DNA of 64,000 nt. Source: Chitinophagaceae bacterium LGM1. GTDB taxonomy: Bacteria; Bacteroidota; Bacteroidia; Chitinophagales; Chitinophagaceae. Both the position numbers and the translations under genes were made by a program. Each line of letters opens with the position of its first letter. Positions within the stretch are counted from its first letter, which is position 1. The stretch is from NCBI GenBank assembly GCA_018604165.1, contig CP075895.1:1573501-1637500 (forward strand), written 5' to 3'. The notes below the pieces were generated by a model. It was not told where the DNA came from. It ran no database searches and saw only the letters and a program-made list of their open reading frames with translations. Below are positions 15,858 through 25,101 of the stretch, piece by piece.

Positions 15858-17129
15858 ATGACAGATAATATACAGGCACCGTTGGCAGAGCGTATGCGCC
15901 CCAATACCCTGCACAACTATATAGGGCAGCAACATCTGGTAGGCAAGGGCAAAGTGCTGGAGCAGATGATACAAAACCGCAAAGCTCATTCCATCATATT
16001 TTGGGGGCCACCAGGCGTAGGCAAAACTACTCTGGCACAAATCATAGCCCACTCATTGGAAATGCAGATATTTTCGTTGAGTGCCATAGATAGCGGGGTA
16101 AAGGAAGTACGGGCTGTAATAGATGCAGCCAAAAAACTGGGACATGCCCTGTTGTTTATAGACGAGATACACCGTTTTAACAAAGCCCAGCAAGACAGCC
16201 TGTTGGGTGCAGTAGAAAAGGGTATCATTACGCTTATAGGTGCTACTACAGAGAATCCGTCTTTTGAAGTAATAGGCGCATTGCTTAGCCGTTGTCAGGT
16301 ATATGTTTTGCAACCACTTACAGAAGATGAACTGAAAGAAATGGTGAATCAGGCACTGCAACAGGATAGTTGGCTGAAAGAACAAAATGCACAAGTAAAA
16401 GAATGGGAAGCCCTGCTACGCCTGAGTGGTGGCGATGGCAGGCGGCTACTGAACCTGTTGGAACTGATAGTAACATCTTTACCAAGCGGACAAAAAGAAA
16501 TAACAGATACAGCAGTACAGGAAATTGTGCAGCGCAAAATGGCATTGTACGATAAGACGGGCGAGCAACATTATGATATTATCTCAGCCTTTATAAAATC
16601 CATCCGTGGTAGCGATCCTAATGCAGCCGTGTATTATCTGGCAAGGATGATAGCGGGTGGGGAAGACCCCAAGTTTATTGCCCGCCGTATGGTGATACTG
16701 GCAAGTGAAGATATTGGCAATGCCAACCCAAACGCTTTGTTACTGGCCGCCACTACTTTTCAGGCGGTAGAGATGATTGGCTACCCCGAATGCAGGATAA
16801 TACTATCACAATGTGCTACCTATCTGGCATCATCTGCCAAGAGCAATGCATCTTATATGGCCATCAACCACGCGCAAGACCTTGTTGCTAAAACAGGCGA
16901 TTTGTCTGTACCCCTGCCGATACGCAATGCTCCTACCAAACTGATGAAGAACCTTGACTATGGCAAAGGGTATGAATATGCACATAGCTATGAGGGCAAT
17001 TTTGTAAATGCAGAGTTCTTGCCAGATGCTGTAGCAGGTACCAAACTCTACGACCCAGGCAACAATGCTGCCGAGGCACGTATCAGGGAGTATTTGCGCA
17101 ATTGTTGGAAAGAGAAGTACGGGTATTAG
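15858..17129 (+). CDS. rarA: Replication-associated recombination protein A (MgsA/WRNIP1 family AAA ATPase)
   Basis: A 423-residue AAA+ ATPase that acts at stalled replication forks. Walker A is GPPGVGKT at residues 50-57, Walker B LLFIDEIHRF near 95-104, sensor 1 GATTENPSFE near 128-137, and the C-terminal tetramerisation region contains the conserved SEDIGNANP and YPE segments. Length and motif order match RarA. The ATG at 15858 gives the standard MTDN-x-PLAERMRP start. The stop codon directly abuts the stop of the converging TonB-like gene with no bases between. Confidence 0.96.
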   Translation: MTDNIQAPLAERMRPNTLHNYIGQQHLVGKGKVLEQMIQNRKAHSIIFWGPPGVGKTTLAQIIAHSLEMQIFSLSAIDSGVKEVRAVIDAAKKLGHALLFIDEIHRFNKAQQDSLLGAVEKGIITLIGATTENPSFEVIGALLSRCQVYVLQPLTEDELKEMVNQALQQDSWLKEQNAQVKEWEALLRLSGGDGRRLLNLLELIVTSLPSGQKEITDTAVQEIVQRKMALYDKTGEQHYDIISAFIKSIRGSDPNAAVYYLARMIAGGEDPKFIARRMVILASEDIGNANPNALLLAATTFQAVEMIGYPECRIILSQCATYLASSAKSNASYMAINHAQDLVAKTGDLSVPLPIRNAPTKLMKNLDYGKGYEYAHSYEGNFVNAEFLPDAVAGTKLYDPGNNAAEARIREYLRNCWKEKYGY

Positions 17130-17525
17130 TTATTCAAGAGTAATGTAAATCGGTAGAACAAATTGGCTTGCGACTTTCTTCCCTTTATGCTCTGCAGGTT
17201 TCCATTTGGGCATACCAGATACTGTTGTAATAATATTTGTATCAATAGAGTGATGTATGCTTTTAACAATTTTTACATTGTCAATGCTTCCATCATCTTT
17301 TACATTGAACGAAACAATTACTTTTTTATCCAACAAGGTATCTGTTAAGTTTTTGGGAAATATAATGTGCTTGGCTAAATAATTGTGCACGTCATAGTCT
17401 GCATAAGGTAGCTTGTCATATCTGATATAAGTTTCTTCATTATTTGCTGTTTTCTTTCGAATAGTGTCTTGTGCTACACAGCAAAAATGTGCAATAAGTA
17501 AGAAGATTATTGATAAATACTTCAT
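17130..17525 (-). CDS. Exported TonB C-terminal domain-like protein
   Basis: A 131-residue protein with a signal peptide (residues 1-18, ending CVAQ) and one C-terminal TonB-like domain: VIVSFNVKDDGSIDNVKIVKS, whose VxFxVxxDGxIxxVxVxxS pattern is typical (first 20 residues at about 69-88), then a helix and the strand FVLPIYI. There is no membrane anchor or proline-rich linker, so it cannot span the periplasm as a classical TonB does; such short proteins are common in Bacteroidota and their role is uncertain. It converges head to tail with rarA, sharing a boundary of zero bases. Confidence 0.8.
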   Translation of the reverse strand: MKYLSIIFLLIAHFCCVAQDTIRKKTANNEETYIRYDKLPYADYDVHNYLAKHIIFPKNLTDTLLDKKVIVSFNVKDDGSIDNVKIVKSIHHSIDTNIITTVSGMPKWKPAEHKGKKVASQFVLPIYITLE

Positions 17526-17573
17526 GATAGCTATTTACAAAGACGAAAAGTAAGGCAGTTTCCACAAACAAAT

Positions 17574-17600
17574 AACCCCTGAACGAATCATTCAGGGGTT
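17574..17600 (-). terminator. Terminator downstream of the cytochrome c gene
   Basis: AACCCCTGAA (17574-17583) and TTCAGGGGTT (17591-17600) form a perfect 10-bp stem with a 7-nt loop. On the minus strand ATTTGTTTG follows, so it most likely ends the cytochrome c transcript. Confidence 0.75.
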
Positions 17601-17620
17601 TGATAATGAGTTTATGACTA

Positions 17621-18595
17621 TTAAGCGTTCTTCAATTCGATAAACGTCTTTTCTACCTTGTTCTTTACAGGTTTTATGGTTTGCAGGTAGCGGAATATAG
17701 CTTTCAAGTCGTTATCACTCATACGTTTGAAAGGCCCCCAAGGCATAGCACTATGTTTGATAGCTTTCCCAGCACGGAAGCGGGTAATAAATGTTTCTTC
17801 TGTCCATCCAATCATACGCCCTGTTTCAGGGTCTGGGGTAATATTGGGTGTAACACAGGCATAGTTGGCAGGGTCTAAAGGCGATTCCATTTGGAAACCA
17901 CCGGCAAAGTCAGGCCCTATAAATGCCCCGGTTTTCAAATCGCGGTTGGTATGGCAGCCACGGCAGTTGGCTACACTATTAGCAAGGTATTTGCCATAGG
18001 CTATGGTAGTATCAGCTTGTATAGTTTTCGCTACCTCACCATCTGGCCCAACGGGTTTGATGGCAAACGCTTTTACTATGTAGCCCAGCATATTCCATTC
18101 ATGTTCAGGTACTTTGTGTTTAATGGGTTGCATAGTTCTCAGGTAAGAGAATATAGCACTAAGGTCTTCATCGCTGGTATTGTGAAACGGCATAAAGTCT
18201 ATCAATACAGTACCATCCGGCTTTACGCCATATCGCAATGCTCTTGCTAATTCCTCGGTTTTGTATTTGCCGATGCCGGTTTCCACATCGGGTGTTATAT
18301 TAGGTGCATGCACCTTACCTACTGGCAGTATGAAAGTAAAGCCACCTTCAAGTGGCACTATGTCGCCCCGTTCTTTAGCATCTATCATATCTACTTTACC
18401 ATGACAATCGGCACAATGCCCCGGTCCATAAACAAGGTATTCGCCACGAGCCAGTACAGCACTGTCAGTAGATATGGCAATCTTAGGGTAGGGGGCATCG
18501 TACTTTGTATTTTGTTTGGATGCTACAACTACTGCTAATACTACAATGAAGATTAAAAAGCTGATTACCAGCCATTTGAGTATTTTCTTAAACAT
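17621..18595 (-). CDS. Membrane-anchored diheme cytochrome c
   Basis: A 324-residue protein with an N-terminal hydrophobic helix (about residues 5-25) that acts as signal anchor. Two c-type heme sites are seen: CADCH at residues 61-65 and CRGCH at 211-215. Each domain ends with an MPF/MPW-containing segment and a DLSAIFSYL / DLKAIFRYL helix, giving the likely methionine axial ligands and the last cytochrome helix. The two domains are homologous halves. It probably passes electrons in the periplasm; a partner dehydrogenase is not encoded nearby. A terminator follows. Confidence 0.9.
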   Translation of the reverse strand: MFKKILKWLVISFLIFIVVLAVVVASKQNTKYDAPYPKIAISTDSAVLARGEYLVYGPGHCADCHGKVDMIDAKERGDIVPLEGGFTFILPVGKVHAPNITPDVETGIGKYKTEELARALRYGVKPDGTVLIDFMPFHNTSDEDLSAIFSYLRTMQPIKHKVPEHEWNMLGYIVKAFAIKPVGPDGEVAKTIQADTTIAYGKYLANSVANCRGCHTNRDLKTGAFIGPDFAGGFQMESPLDPANYACVTPNITPDPETGRMIGWTEETFITRFRAGKAIKHSAMPWGPFKRMSDNDLKAIFRYLQTIKPVKNKVEKTFIELKNA

Positions 18596-18782
18596 AACTG
18601 AGGGGCTTTTATTAGCAATAAAAATAATTTACATAAATTAATAATGCAATGCCCTGTTTTGGGTATTGATAATAAATTCTGTTGCAAATAGCCTAAAACT
18701 TACTGGTTCAATATAGCCCAAACCCTTGTGTGTGTTGGTTTGCAGGCGTTCAAAGAAAAATTTCAAAAATATTTTCAAATAT

Positions 18783-18814
18783 TTTGTCTGAATAGAAATA
18801 ACGCATTACCTTTG
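18783..18814 (+). promoter_or_regulatory. Probable promoter of the S10-spc ribosomal operon
   Basis: TACCTTTG (18807-18814) is a perfect TAnnTTTG -7 box; TTTG at 18783-18786 is the -33 element with 20 bp between. Leader to rpsJ about 35 nt. Confidence 0.75.
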
Positions 18815-18852
18815 CAGTCCCAAATTTTACGGGTTAGAAGATATTTATAAGT

Positions 18853-19158
18853 ATGTCACAGCGTATCAGAATAAAGCTGAAATCTTACGACCATAGCCTG
18901 GTTGATAAGTCTGCAGAGAAAATCGTTAAGACTGTGCGCAATACAGGAGCAGTGGTTACAGGCCCTATTCCTTTGCCAACAGAGAAGAAGATCTTTACAG
19001 TATTGCGTTCGCCGCACGTAAACAAAAAAGCGCGTGAACAGTTCCAACTTTGCACGCACAAGCGTTTGTTGGATATATATACTTCTTCTTCACGCACAGT
19101 AGACGCGCTTTCAAAGCTCGACTTGCCAAGTGGTGTAGAAGTAGAAATTAAAGCTTGA
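18853..19158 (+). CDS. rpsJ: 30S ribosomal protein S10
   Basis: A 101-residue uS10, part of the 30S head; it also serves in transcription antitermination with NusB. Conserved features: [11 protein letters not shown] at the N-terminus, GPIPLPT in the loop and KRLLDIY near the C-terminus. It is the first gene of the block and has its own promoter. In many Bacteroidota fusA lies directly upstream; here a divergent cytochrome gene does. Confidence 0.98.
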   Translation: MSQRIRIKLKSYDHSLVDKSAEKIVKTVRNTGAVVTGPIPLPTEKKIFTVLRSPHVNKKAREQFQLCTHKRLLDIYTSSSRTVDALSKLDLPSGVEVEIKA

Positions 19159-19199
19159 TAGCTTTACAGCTCTTTAAAAATATTAAAAAAACGGTTTAT

Positions 19200-19224
19200 C
19201 CCGATCCACACAAAGGCAATCGGG
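19200..19224 (+). other. Hairpin in the rpsJ-rplC spacer
   Basis: CCCGAT (19200-19205) pairs with ATCGGG (19219-19224) across a 13-nt loop, in the leader of rplC. It could be a regulatory site for a ribosomal protein; there is no T-run, so it is not a plain terminator. Confidence 0.45.
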
Positions 19225-19246
19225 CGCTAAGCTAAAATATAAGAAA

Positions 19247-19864
19247 ATGAAAGGTATTATTGGTAAAAAAATCGGCATGACCAGTGTGTTCGAGCCGAAC
19301 GGTAAGCAAACAGCTTGCACCATCATTGAGGCCGGCCCTTGTGTGGTTACTCAAAAGAAAACCGTGGATACCGACGGTTATGATGCGTTGCAAATAGCAT
19401 TTGGTGAAGCGAAAGAAAAGAATACTCCGCAAGCGCTCATCAATCACTTCGCCAAAGCAAATACATCTCCTAAGGCGATAGTAAAAGAACTTCGTAATTG
19501 TTCCATTGATAAACAAGTTGGTGAATCACTTACCTGCGAAATATTTGCAGAAGGTGAAAAAGTAAGTGTAATCGGTACCACTAAGGGTAAAGGTTTCCAG
19601 GGTGTTGTTAAGCGCCATGGATTCTCTGGTGTGGGCGAGGCATCGCATGGTCAGCACGACCGTCAGCGTGCCCCGGGTTCTATCGGTGGTTCATCTTACC
19701 CCAGCCGCGTATTCAAAGGTATGCGTATGGCTGGCCGTATGGGTGGCGATCAGGTAAAGATCAAAGCACTGCGTGTAGTAAAAGTATTCCCAGAGCAAAA
19801 CTACATATTGGTTAGTGGTTCAGTTCCGGGTCATAACGGTTCTATTGTTTTAATTCAGAATTAA
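19247..19864 (+). CDS. rplC: 50S ribosomal protein L3
   Basis: A 205-residue uL3, which nucleates early 50S assembly and reaches the peptidyl transferase centre. Seen: GIIGKKIGMTSVF at the start, GTTKGKGFQGVVKRHGF at about 107-123, and the GS...G-G-S-S-YPSRVFKGMRMAGRMG segment. Length is normal. 88-bp spacer after rpsJ, then rplD 8 bp later. Confidence 0.98.
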   Translation: MKGIIGKKIGMTSVFEPNGKQTACTIIEAGPCVVTQKKTVDTDGYDALQIAFGEAKEKNTPQALINHFAKANTSPKAIVKELRNCSIDKQVGESLTCEIFAEGEKVSVIGTTKGKGFQGVVKRHGFSGVGEASHGQHDRQRAPGSIGGSSYPSRVFKGMRMAGRMGGDQVKIKALRVVKVFPEQNYILVSGSVPGHNGSIVLIQN

Positions 19865-19872
19865 TTATAGTC

Positions 19873-20499
19873 ATGCAAGTTGACGTTTATAATAGTAAAG
19901 GTGAAAAAACCGGTCGTACGTTAGAGTTGCCGGAAGATATATTCAATATCGAGCCAAACGATCATTGTATATACCTGGCAGTGAAGCAATATCTTGCTGC
20001 ACAGCGTCAGGGTACACACAAAACCAAAACACGTGCCGAAGTGCAGGGTGCTTCTAAAAAGCTGCACCGTCAAAAAGGTACAGGTGGTTCTCGTAAAGGT
20101 AACATCCGCAACCCTTTATACAAAGGTGGTGGTGCTGTTAACGGTCCGGTTCCGCACGAGTATGGTTTCAAACTGAATCGTAAGGTGAAAGACCTCGCTA
20201 AGATGTCTGCACTGTCGCATAAAGCACGTACAGGTAAAGTAGTGGTGGTTGAAGATATGAATATCGAAACACCTAAGACAAAGGATTTCGCAAACATGCT
20301 GGGTAAAATAAACGGTACGCAAAAGTCACTGTTCATTATGCCTGAGTATGATGCAAAGCTGTACCTGAGCGCACGCAACATCAGCAGGAACAAAACAGTG
20401 GTATTGAGCGATATGAATACATACGACCTTGTAAATGCGCAAGTGTTGGTATTCACCGAAACTGCCGCTAAGATGTTTAACGAAGCAGTTGAAGCGTAA
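19873..20499 (+). CDS. rplD: 50S ribosomal protein L4
   Basis: A 208-residue uL4 lining the exit tunnel. The tunnel loop is recognisable by KLHRQKGTGGSRKGNIRNP at about residues 57-75 and the globular domain by LSHKARTGKVVVVED. In proteobacteria L4 regulates the S10 operon; whether it does so here cannot be told from sequence. Confidence 0.98.
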   Translation: MQVDVYNSKGEKTGRTLELPEDIFNIEPNDHCIYLAVKQYLAAQRQGTHKTKTRAEVQGASKKLHRQKGTGGSRKGNIRNPLYKGGGAVNGPVPHEYGFKLNRKVKDLAKMSALSHKARTGKVVVVEDMNIETPKTKDFANMLGKINGTQKSLFIMPEYDAKLYLSARNISRNKTVVLSDMNTYDLVNAQVLVFTETAAKMFNEAVEA

Positions 20500-20539
20500 T
20501 AAGTAAAAGAATTTTCGTAACACGAAATAATTAAAGAAA

Positions 20540-20836
20540 ATGAAACTCACTAACGTATTGGTAAGGCCTGTGATTACTGAGAAAGTAAACGCACAAATGG
20601 AGAAATCCGGCCGCTATACTTTTGTAGTGGATAAGAAAGCTAATAAGCTGGAAATCAAAAAAGCTATTGAAGAATTTTATGGCGTGAAGGTCGCAGACGT
20701 GAACACCATCGTTGTTCCGGGTAAAGTAAAAAACCGCTTCACCAAAGCCGGTTTCCTGAGCGGTATGAAATCTTCTTATAAAAAAGCAACAGTAACACTT
20801 GCAGAGGGCGATTCTATCGACTTGTTCTCAATGTAA
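20540..20836 (+). CDS. rplW: 50S ribosomal protein L23
   Basis: A 98-residue uL23 at the tunnel exit, docking site for trigger factor and SRP. VLVRPVITEKV near the N-terminus, YTFVVDKKANKLEIKKAIE, and the GKVKN loop identify it. 40-bp gap from rplD, 21 bp to rplB. Confidence 0.97.
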   Translation: MKLTNVLVRPVITEKVNAQMEKSGRYTFVVDKKANKLEIKKAIEEFYGVKVADVNTIVVPGKVKNRFTKAGFLSGMKSSYKKATVTLAEGDSIDLFSM

Positions 20837-20857
20837 GATTTGATAAAGAATTAGAAA

Positions 20858-21709
20858 ATGGCATTACGTAAATACAAACCGGTAACAGCCGGCACACGTT
20901 GGAGAATAGGTAACGCTTATGCAGAAGTTACCACTAATGAGCCTGAAAAGAGCTTGTTGGAGCCTCAGAAATCTACTGCCGGCCGTAACGCACAAGGACG
21001 CCGTTCTATGCGCTACATGGGTGGTGGCAACAAAAAGATGTATCGTATCGTAGATTTCAAACGCGATAAGAAAGACATCCCTGCTACTGTTAAAACTATT
21101 GAGTACGATCCGAACCGTACAGCATTCATCGCATTGCTCAACTATGCAGATGGTGAGAAGCGCTACATACTTGCTCCGCAAGGTCTTGAAGTAGGTGCTA
21201 CTGTTGTAAGCGGCGATAGCGTAGCTCCGGAAGTAGGTAATGCGTTGTTGTTGAAGAACATGCCGTTGGGTACTGTTGTACACAATATAGAAATGCAACC
21301 TGGTAAAGGTGGTTCTATGGCTCGTTCTGCAGGTACATACGCACAACTGAACGCGAAAGAAGAAAAATATTGCGTATTGAAAATGCCAAGTGGTGAGTTG
21401 CGCAAAGTGTTGAGCACTTGCATGGCTACTGTAGGTACAGTATCAAACAGCGACCATGCACTGCAATCAATGGGTAAGGCAGGTCGTAACCGTTGGAAAG
21501 GTATCCGCCCGCGCAACCGTGGTGTAGCTATGAACCCTGTTGATCACCCGATGGGTGGTGGTGAAGGCCGTTCATCTGGTGGACACCCACGTAGCCGTAC
21601 AGGTAAATACGCGAAAGGTGAAAGCACACGTAGCACCACAAAAGGTAGCAACAAGCTGATCATCCAACGCCGCAACGGTAAAAAACTTTCAGGTAAATAC
21701 AAAAAGTAA
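20858..21709 (+). CDS. rplB: 50S ribosomal protein L2
   Basis: A 283-residue uL2 close to the peptidyl transferase centre. [11 protein letters not shown] opens it, the SH3-like core contains the [13 protein letters not shown] segment, and the conserved [16 protein letters not shown] region lies at about 225-240. Slightly longer than the 273-276 of enterobacteria because of the N-terminal region. Confidence 0.98.
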   Translation: MALRKYKPVTAGTRWRIGNAYAEVTTNEPEKSLLEPQKSTAGRNAQGRRSMRYMGGGNKKMYRIVDFKRDKKDIPATVKTIEYDPNRTAFIALLNYADGEKRYILAPQGLEVGATVVSGDSVAPEVGNALLLKNMPLGTVVHNIEMQPGKGGSMARSAGTYAQLNAKEEKYCVLKMPSGELRKVLSTCMATVGTVSNSDHALQSMGKAGRNRWKGIRPRNRGVAMNPVDHPMGGGEGRSSGGHPRSRTGKYAKGESTRSTTKGSNKLIIQRRNGKKLSGKYKK

Positions 21710-21743
21710 ACCAGGTACATCCTGATATAAAATATAACGAATA

Positions 21744-22010
21744 ATGGCTCGTTCAATTAAAAAAGGACCTTACGTAGATGCAAAGCTCGACAAAAAAGTA
21801 GGAGCGATGAACGAAGGCAAATCAAAAAAAGGTGTTATCAAGACGTGGAGCCGCCGCTCTACCATCACACCCGATTTTGTTGGTCAGACATTTGCGGTAC
21901 ACAACGGTAACAAGTTTATACCTGTTTATGTAACGGAATTTATGGTAGGCCACAAGCTTGGTGAATTTGCACCTACTCGCAACTTTAAAGGCCATAGTGG
22001 TAGTAAATAA
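21744..22010 (+). CDS. rpsS: 30S ribosomal protein S19
   Basis: An 88-residue uS19 of the 30S head, binding with S13. [10 protein letters not shown] at the start, [14 protein letters not shown] and the [27 protein letters not shown] region (here in pieces of under 20 residues) fix the identity. 34 bp after rplB. Confidence 0.98.
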   Translation: MARSIKKGPYVDAKLDKKVGAMNEGKSKKGVIKTWSRRSTITPDFVGQTFAVHNGNKFIPVYVTEFMVGHKLGEFAPTRNFKGHSGSK

Positions 22011-22069
22011 TTAATTAAAAATTTTGGGTAACGTCTTCTGGCGTCCCGCTATAAGTAATAAATAATAAA

Positions 22070-22432
22070 ATGGAAGCTGTAGCTCGTTTACGTAACTATC
22101 CTACATCGCCGCGCAAAATGCGCCTGTTGGCAGATTTGATCCGTGGTATGGATGTAGAAAATGCGCTGAATACTTTGAAATTCAGCACTAAGCATCCTTC
22201 AGTGCCTTTGGAGAAACTGTTGTTAAGTGCCATTGCAAACTGGAGAGTTAAAAATGAAGGTGTTGACGTAGCAGGCGCAAACCTGTATGTAAAAACCATC
22301 TTTGTAGATGGTGGACGTACATTGAAGCGCATGAACCCTGCACCGCAAGGTCGTGCTTACAGGTTGCGCAAACGCAGCAACCACATAACTATTATTGTGG
22401 ACAGCAAAACTGCGGTAGCAGCAAACGCATAA
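22070..22432 (+). CDS. rplV: 50S ribosomal protein L22
   Basis: A 120-residue uL22. The N-terminal [17 protein letters not shown], the central [11 protein letters not shown] and the tunnel-tip hairpin near [17 protein letters not shown] (residues 84-100) match the family. The loop tip is where macrolide-resistance changes occur; none can be called from sequence alone. Confidence 0.97.
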   Translation: MEAVARLRNYPTSPRKMRLLADLIRGMDVENALNTLKFSTKHPSVPLEKLLLSAIANWRVKNEGVDVAGANLYVKTIFVDGGRTLKRMNPAPQGRAYRLRKRSNHITIIVDSKTAVAANA

Positions 22433-22464
22433 ATTTTAAACATTCAACATTAATAATATAACGA

Positions 22465-23289
22465 ATGGGTCAAAAAACTAATCCTATAGGTAACAGGTTG
22501 GGTATCGTTCGCGGATGGGACTCAATGTGGTTTGGCGAGAAAAAGGATTTCGGCCAGAAACTGGTAGAAGATCATAAAATCCGTACTTACCTCAACGCGC
22601 GTATCAACAAAGGCGGTATCTCTCGCATTGTTATCGAGCGTACATTGGGTAAACTGATTGTGACTATCCATACTTCAAAACCTGGTATCATTATAGGTAA
22701 AGGCGGTTCTGAAGTTGATCGCATCAAAGAAGAGTTGAAAAAACTTACCGGTAAAGAAGACGTACAAATCAACATCATGGAGATTCGTCGTCCTGAACTG
22801 GATGCGAACATAGTGGGCGAAACAATTGCCCGCCAGATAGAAAGCCGTGTTAGCTACAAGCGTGCTGTTAAAATGGCAATATCTACCGCTATGCGCATGG
22901 GTGCAGAAGGTATAAAAATAAAAGTAGGTGGCCGTTTGGGTGGTGCAGAGATTGCTCGTTCTGAAGAGTTCAAGCAAGGTCGTACACCATTGCACACTTA
23001 CCGTATGGATATTGACTATGCTTCAGTATTCTCACTGACGGTATATGGTAAAATCGGTATCAAAGTTTGGATATGTAAAGGTGAAGTATTGGGCAAACGT
23101 GATTTGAACCCTAACTTCTCTGCAGGTTCAGACAACCGTGGCAATGCTGTAGGTGGTGGTCGCCCAGAAGGCGGACAACGCGGTGGTGAAGGCCGTGGCG
23201 GTGAGCGTCGTGGTGGTGGTGGCGGTGAACGCCGTGGCGGTGATGAAGGACGCGGTGGCGAACGCCGTGGTGGTGGCAAGGGCCGTTAA
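22465..23289 (+). CDS. rpsC: 30S ribosomal protein S3 with an RGG-rich C-terminal tail
   Basis: A 274-residue uS3 with helicase-like function at the mRNA entry. [13 protein letters not shown] at the start, the KH domain with [10 protein letters not shown] near residues 73-82, and the C-terminal domain [10 protein letters not shown] near 156-165 are standard. Residues 221-274 form an added tail of Arg-Gly-Gly and Glu-Arg-Arg-Gly-Gly repeats, about 54 residues, ending GKGR. Such RGG tails usually bind RNA, so the extension may touch mRNA; this is inference. The tail DNA is repetitive and would be prone to slippage. Confidence 0.97.
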   Translation: MGQKTNPIGNRLGIVRGWDSMWFGEKKDFGQKLVEDHKIRTYLNARINKGGISRIVIERTLGKLIVTIHTSKPGIIIGKGGSEVDRIKEELKKLTGKEDVQINIMEIRRPELDANIVGETIARQIESRVSYKRAVKMAISTAMRMGAEGIKIKVGGRLGGAEIARSEEFKQGRTPLHTYRMDIDYASVFSLTVYGKIGIKVWICKGEVLGKRDLNPNFSAGSDNRGNAVGGGRPEGGQRGGEGRGGERRGGGGGERRGGDEGRGGERRGGGKGR

Positions 23290-23329
23290 TTTGTAAATTA
23301 ATTAGAGCAACTATTTAAATATTGTAACA

Positions 23330-23752
23330 ATGTTACAACCAAAAAAGACGAAACATCGTAAAGCGCACAAAGGCAGAATTAAAGGTAACGCACAACGCGG
23401 TGCTATGATTGCTGCAGGTTCTTTCGGGCTGAAAGCGCTTGAACCAAAGTGGATAAACAACCGCCAGATAGAAGCTGCGCGTCAGGCACTTACCCGCCAC
23501 ATGAAACGTGAGGGTAATGTTTGGATACGCATATTCCCTGACAAACCCATTACCCGAAAGCCTGCAGAGGTAAGGATGGGTAAAGGTAAGGGTAGCTTGG
23601 AGTTCTGGGCAGCAGTTGTACATCCGGGTCGCATCATGTTCGAGATTGATGGTGTGCCTATGCAGGTTGCAAAAGAAGCACTGGAGCTGGCTGCACAGAA
23701 ATTACCAATCAAAACCAAATTCGTAGTTCGCAGAGATTACGTTGAGGCTTAA
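23330..23752 (+). CDS. rplP: 50S ribosomal protein L16
   Basis: A 140-residue uL16 at the A-site of the 50S, needed for late assembly. [16 protein letters not shown] opening, the conserved [32 protein letters not shown] region and C-terminal LPIKTKFV identify it. 40 bp after rpsC. Confidence 0.98.
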   Translation: MLQPKKTKHRKAHKGRIKGNAQRGAMIAAGSFGLKALEPKWINNRQIEAARQALTRHMKREGNVWIRIFPDKPITRKPAEVRMGKGKGSLEFWAAVVHPGRIMFEIDGVPMQVAKEALELAAQKLPIKTKFVVRRDYVEA

Positions 23753-23823
23753 TAAAGTAAAATTAGGTTGGCAGCTTTTTAATCAGAGTTGCGAATCGTA
23801 ATAAATAACAAATAGAAATTAAA

Positions 23824-24036
23824 ATGGCAAAAGCAAAAAAAGCGAAAGTTGACGATTATCGTTCGCTGGACGTCGAAGCGCTGAATAACAAAATCGGCGA
23901 TGAAGAGATGCGTTTGAAAAAAATGAAGTTCAGCCATGCGGTAAACCCAATTGAAAATCCGCTTACGATTCGCCAATTGCGCCGTACCATCGCGCGTATG
24001 AAGACGGAACAACGCAAAAGAGCATTAGGTTTCTAA
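23824..24036 (+). CDS. rpmC: 50S ribosomal protein L29
   Basis: A 70-residue uL29, two antiparallel helices near the exit tunnel. The central EMRLKKMKFSHAV and the closing NPLTIRQLRRTIARMKTE are family signatures. The start extension AKAKKAKV is basic and slightly longer than usual. Confidence 0.95.
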   Translation: MAKAKKAKVDDYRSLDVEALNNKIGDEEMRLKKMKFSHAVNPIENPLTIRQLRRTIARMKTEQRKRALGF

Positions 24037-24051
24037 GTAAATTTTTTATAG

Positions 24052-24318
24052 ATGTCAACAACGACTGAAAGAAAAAGCAGAAAAACCCGTATAGGGATTG
24101 TGAGCAGCAGCAAAATGGAAAAAACCATTACTGTAGCTGTAGAGCGTAAGGTGAAACACCCGATATACGGTAAGTTCGTTAAGAAAACGACTAAATTCCA
24201 TGCGCACGACGAAGCAAGCACTGCAGGTGTAGGCGATACAGTACGCATTATGGAAACACGCCCGTTGAGCAAAACTAAACGCTGGCGCTTGGTAGAAATT
24301 ATTGAAAAAGCTAAGTAA
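24052..24318 (+). CDS. rpsQ: 30S ribosomal protein S17
   Basis: An 88-residue uS17, an OB-fold binder of 16S r[22 protein letters not shown] and the [18 protein letters not shown] motif are seen. 15 bp after rpmC and 12 bp before rplN. Confidence 0.97.
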   Translation: MSTTTERKSRKTRIGIVSSSKMEKTITVAVERKVKHPIYGKFVKKTTKFHAHDEASTAGVGDTVRIMETRPLSKTKRWRLVEIIEKAK

Positions 24319-24330
24319 TCTTATTTAAAG

Positions 24331-24699
24331 ATGATACAACAAGAATCAAGGCTCAACGTGGCCGACAACAGTGGTGCGAAGGAAGTGCTTTGTATCCGTG
24401 TGTTGGGTAACTCGGGCCAGGACTATGCCGGTATCGGAGATAAAATAGTGGTAACCGTAAAAGACGCGTTGCCGGGCGGTGGTATCAAAAAAGGTACCGT
24501 ATCTAAAGCCGTTATCGTTCGTACCAAAAAGAAACTGCGTCGTAAAGACGGTTCATACATCAATTTTGATGACAATGCCGTTGTACTGCTCAACAACTCT
24601 GATGAGCCTCGCGGTACACGTATTTTCGGGCCGGTTGCCCGCGAATTGCGCGACAAGGGCTATATGAAAATTGTTTCATTGGCACCTGAAGTATTGTAA
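24331..24699 (+). CDS. rplN: 50S ribosomal protein L14
   Basis: A 122-residue uL14 of the intersubunit face, the target of ribosome silencing factor. [19 protein letters not shown] opening, GVVVRTKK-type strand ([16 protein letters not shown]) and [13 protein letters not shown] near the end confirm it. Confidence 0.98.
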   Translation: MIQQESRLNVADNSGAKEVLCIRVLGNSGQDYAGIGDKIVVTVKDALPGGGIKKGTVSKAVIVRTKKKLRRKDGSYINFDDNAVVLLNNSDEPRGTRIFGPVARELRDKGYMKIVSLAPEVL

Positions 24700-24708
24700 A
24701 ATTTGTTG

Positions 24709-24716
24709 TACCTTTG
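24709..24716 (+). promoter_or_regulatory. Possible internal promoter -7 box before rplX
   Basis: TACCTTTG, followed by GCCGCCC, lies in the 63-bp rplN-rplX spacer and fits TAnnTTTG exactly. No TTTG is well placed for the -33 element, so this is only a candidate. Confidence 0.35.
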
Positions 24717-24762
24717 CCGCCCGTTTGGGGCTGCATAGCCTGCAACGCTAAAAAATAACATA

Positions 24763-25101
24763 GTGAAACAAAGATTTCAACCAAAATTCAACATCAAAAA
24801 AGGTGATAACGTGGTAGTAATTGCCGGCGACGACAAAGACCGTAGCAAACCACGCAAGGTGTTGGCTGTTTACCCTCAAAAAGGCCGTGTGCTTATTGAA
24901 GGCGTAAACATGGTAACGAAGCATTTGAAGCCAAATGCACAAAACCCTCAGGGCGGTATCGTTCAGGAGGAAGCAAGCATCAACTTGTCGAACGTAATGT
25001 TGTGGGATGCCAAAGCAAAAGCTGCAACACGCATCAAGCGCGAGCGCACTGAAACAGGTTTTAAACGTGTATCTAAAAAATCAGGGGAGGAAATTAAATA
25101 A
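24763..25101 (+). CDS. rplX: 50S ribosomal protein L24
   Basis: A 112-residue uL24, one of the two assembly initiators of the 50S. The KOW motif appears as [17 protein letters not shown], and [12 protein letters not shown] is the standard next block. The start is the GTG at 24763; the region before it has no in-frame ATG. The stop overlaps the ATG of rplE by one base (TAATG). Confidence 0.95.
   Translation: MKQRFQPKFNIKKGDNVVVIAGDDKDRSKPRKVLAVYPQKGRVLIEGVNMVTKHLKPNAQNPQGGIVQEEASINLSNVMLWDAKAKAATRIKRERTETGFKRVSKKSGEEIK

Noticed and set aside
23150-23289. DNA repeat array in rpsC
   Set aside because: The repeats keep reading frame and code for an RGG tail, so they belong to the gene.
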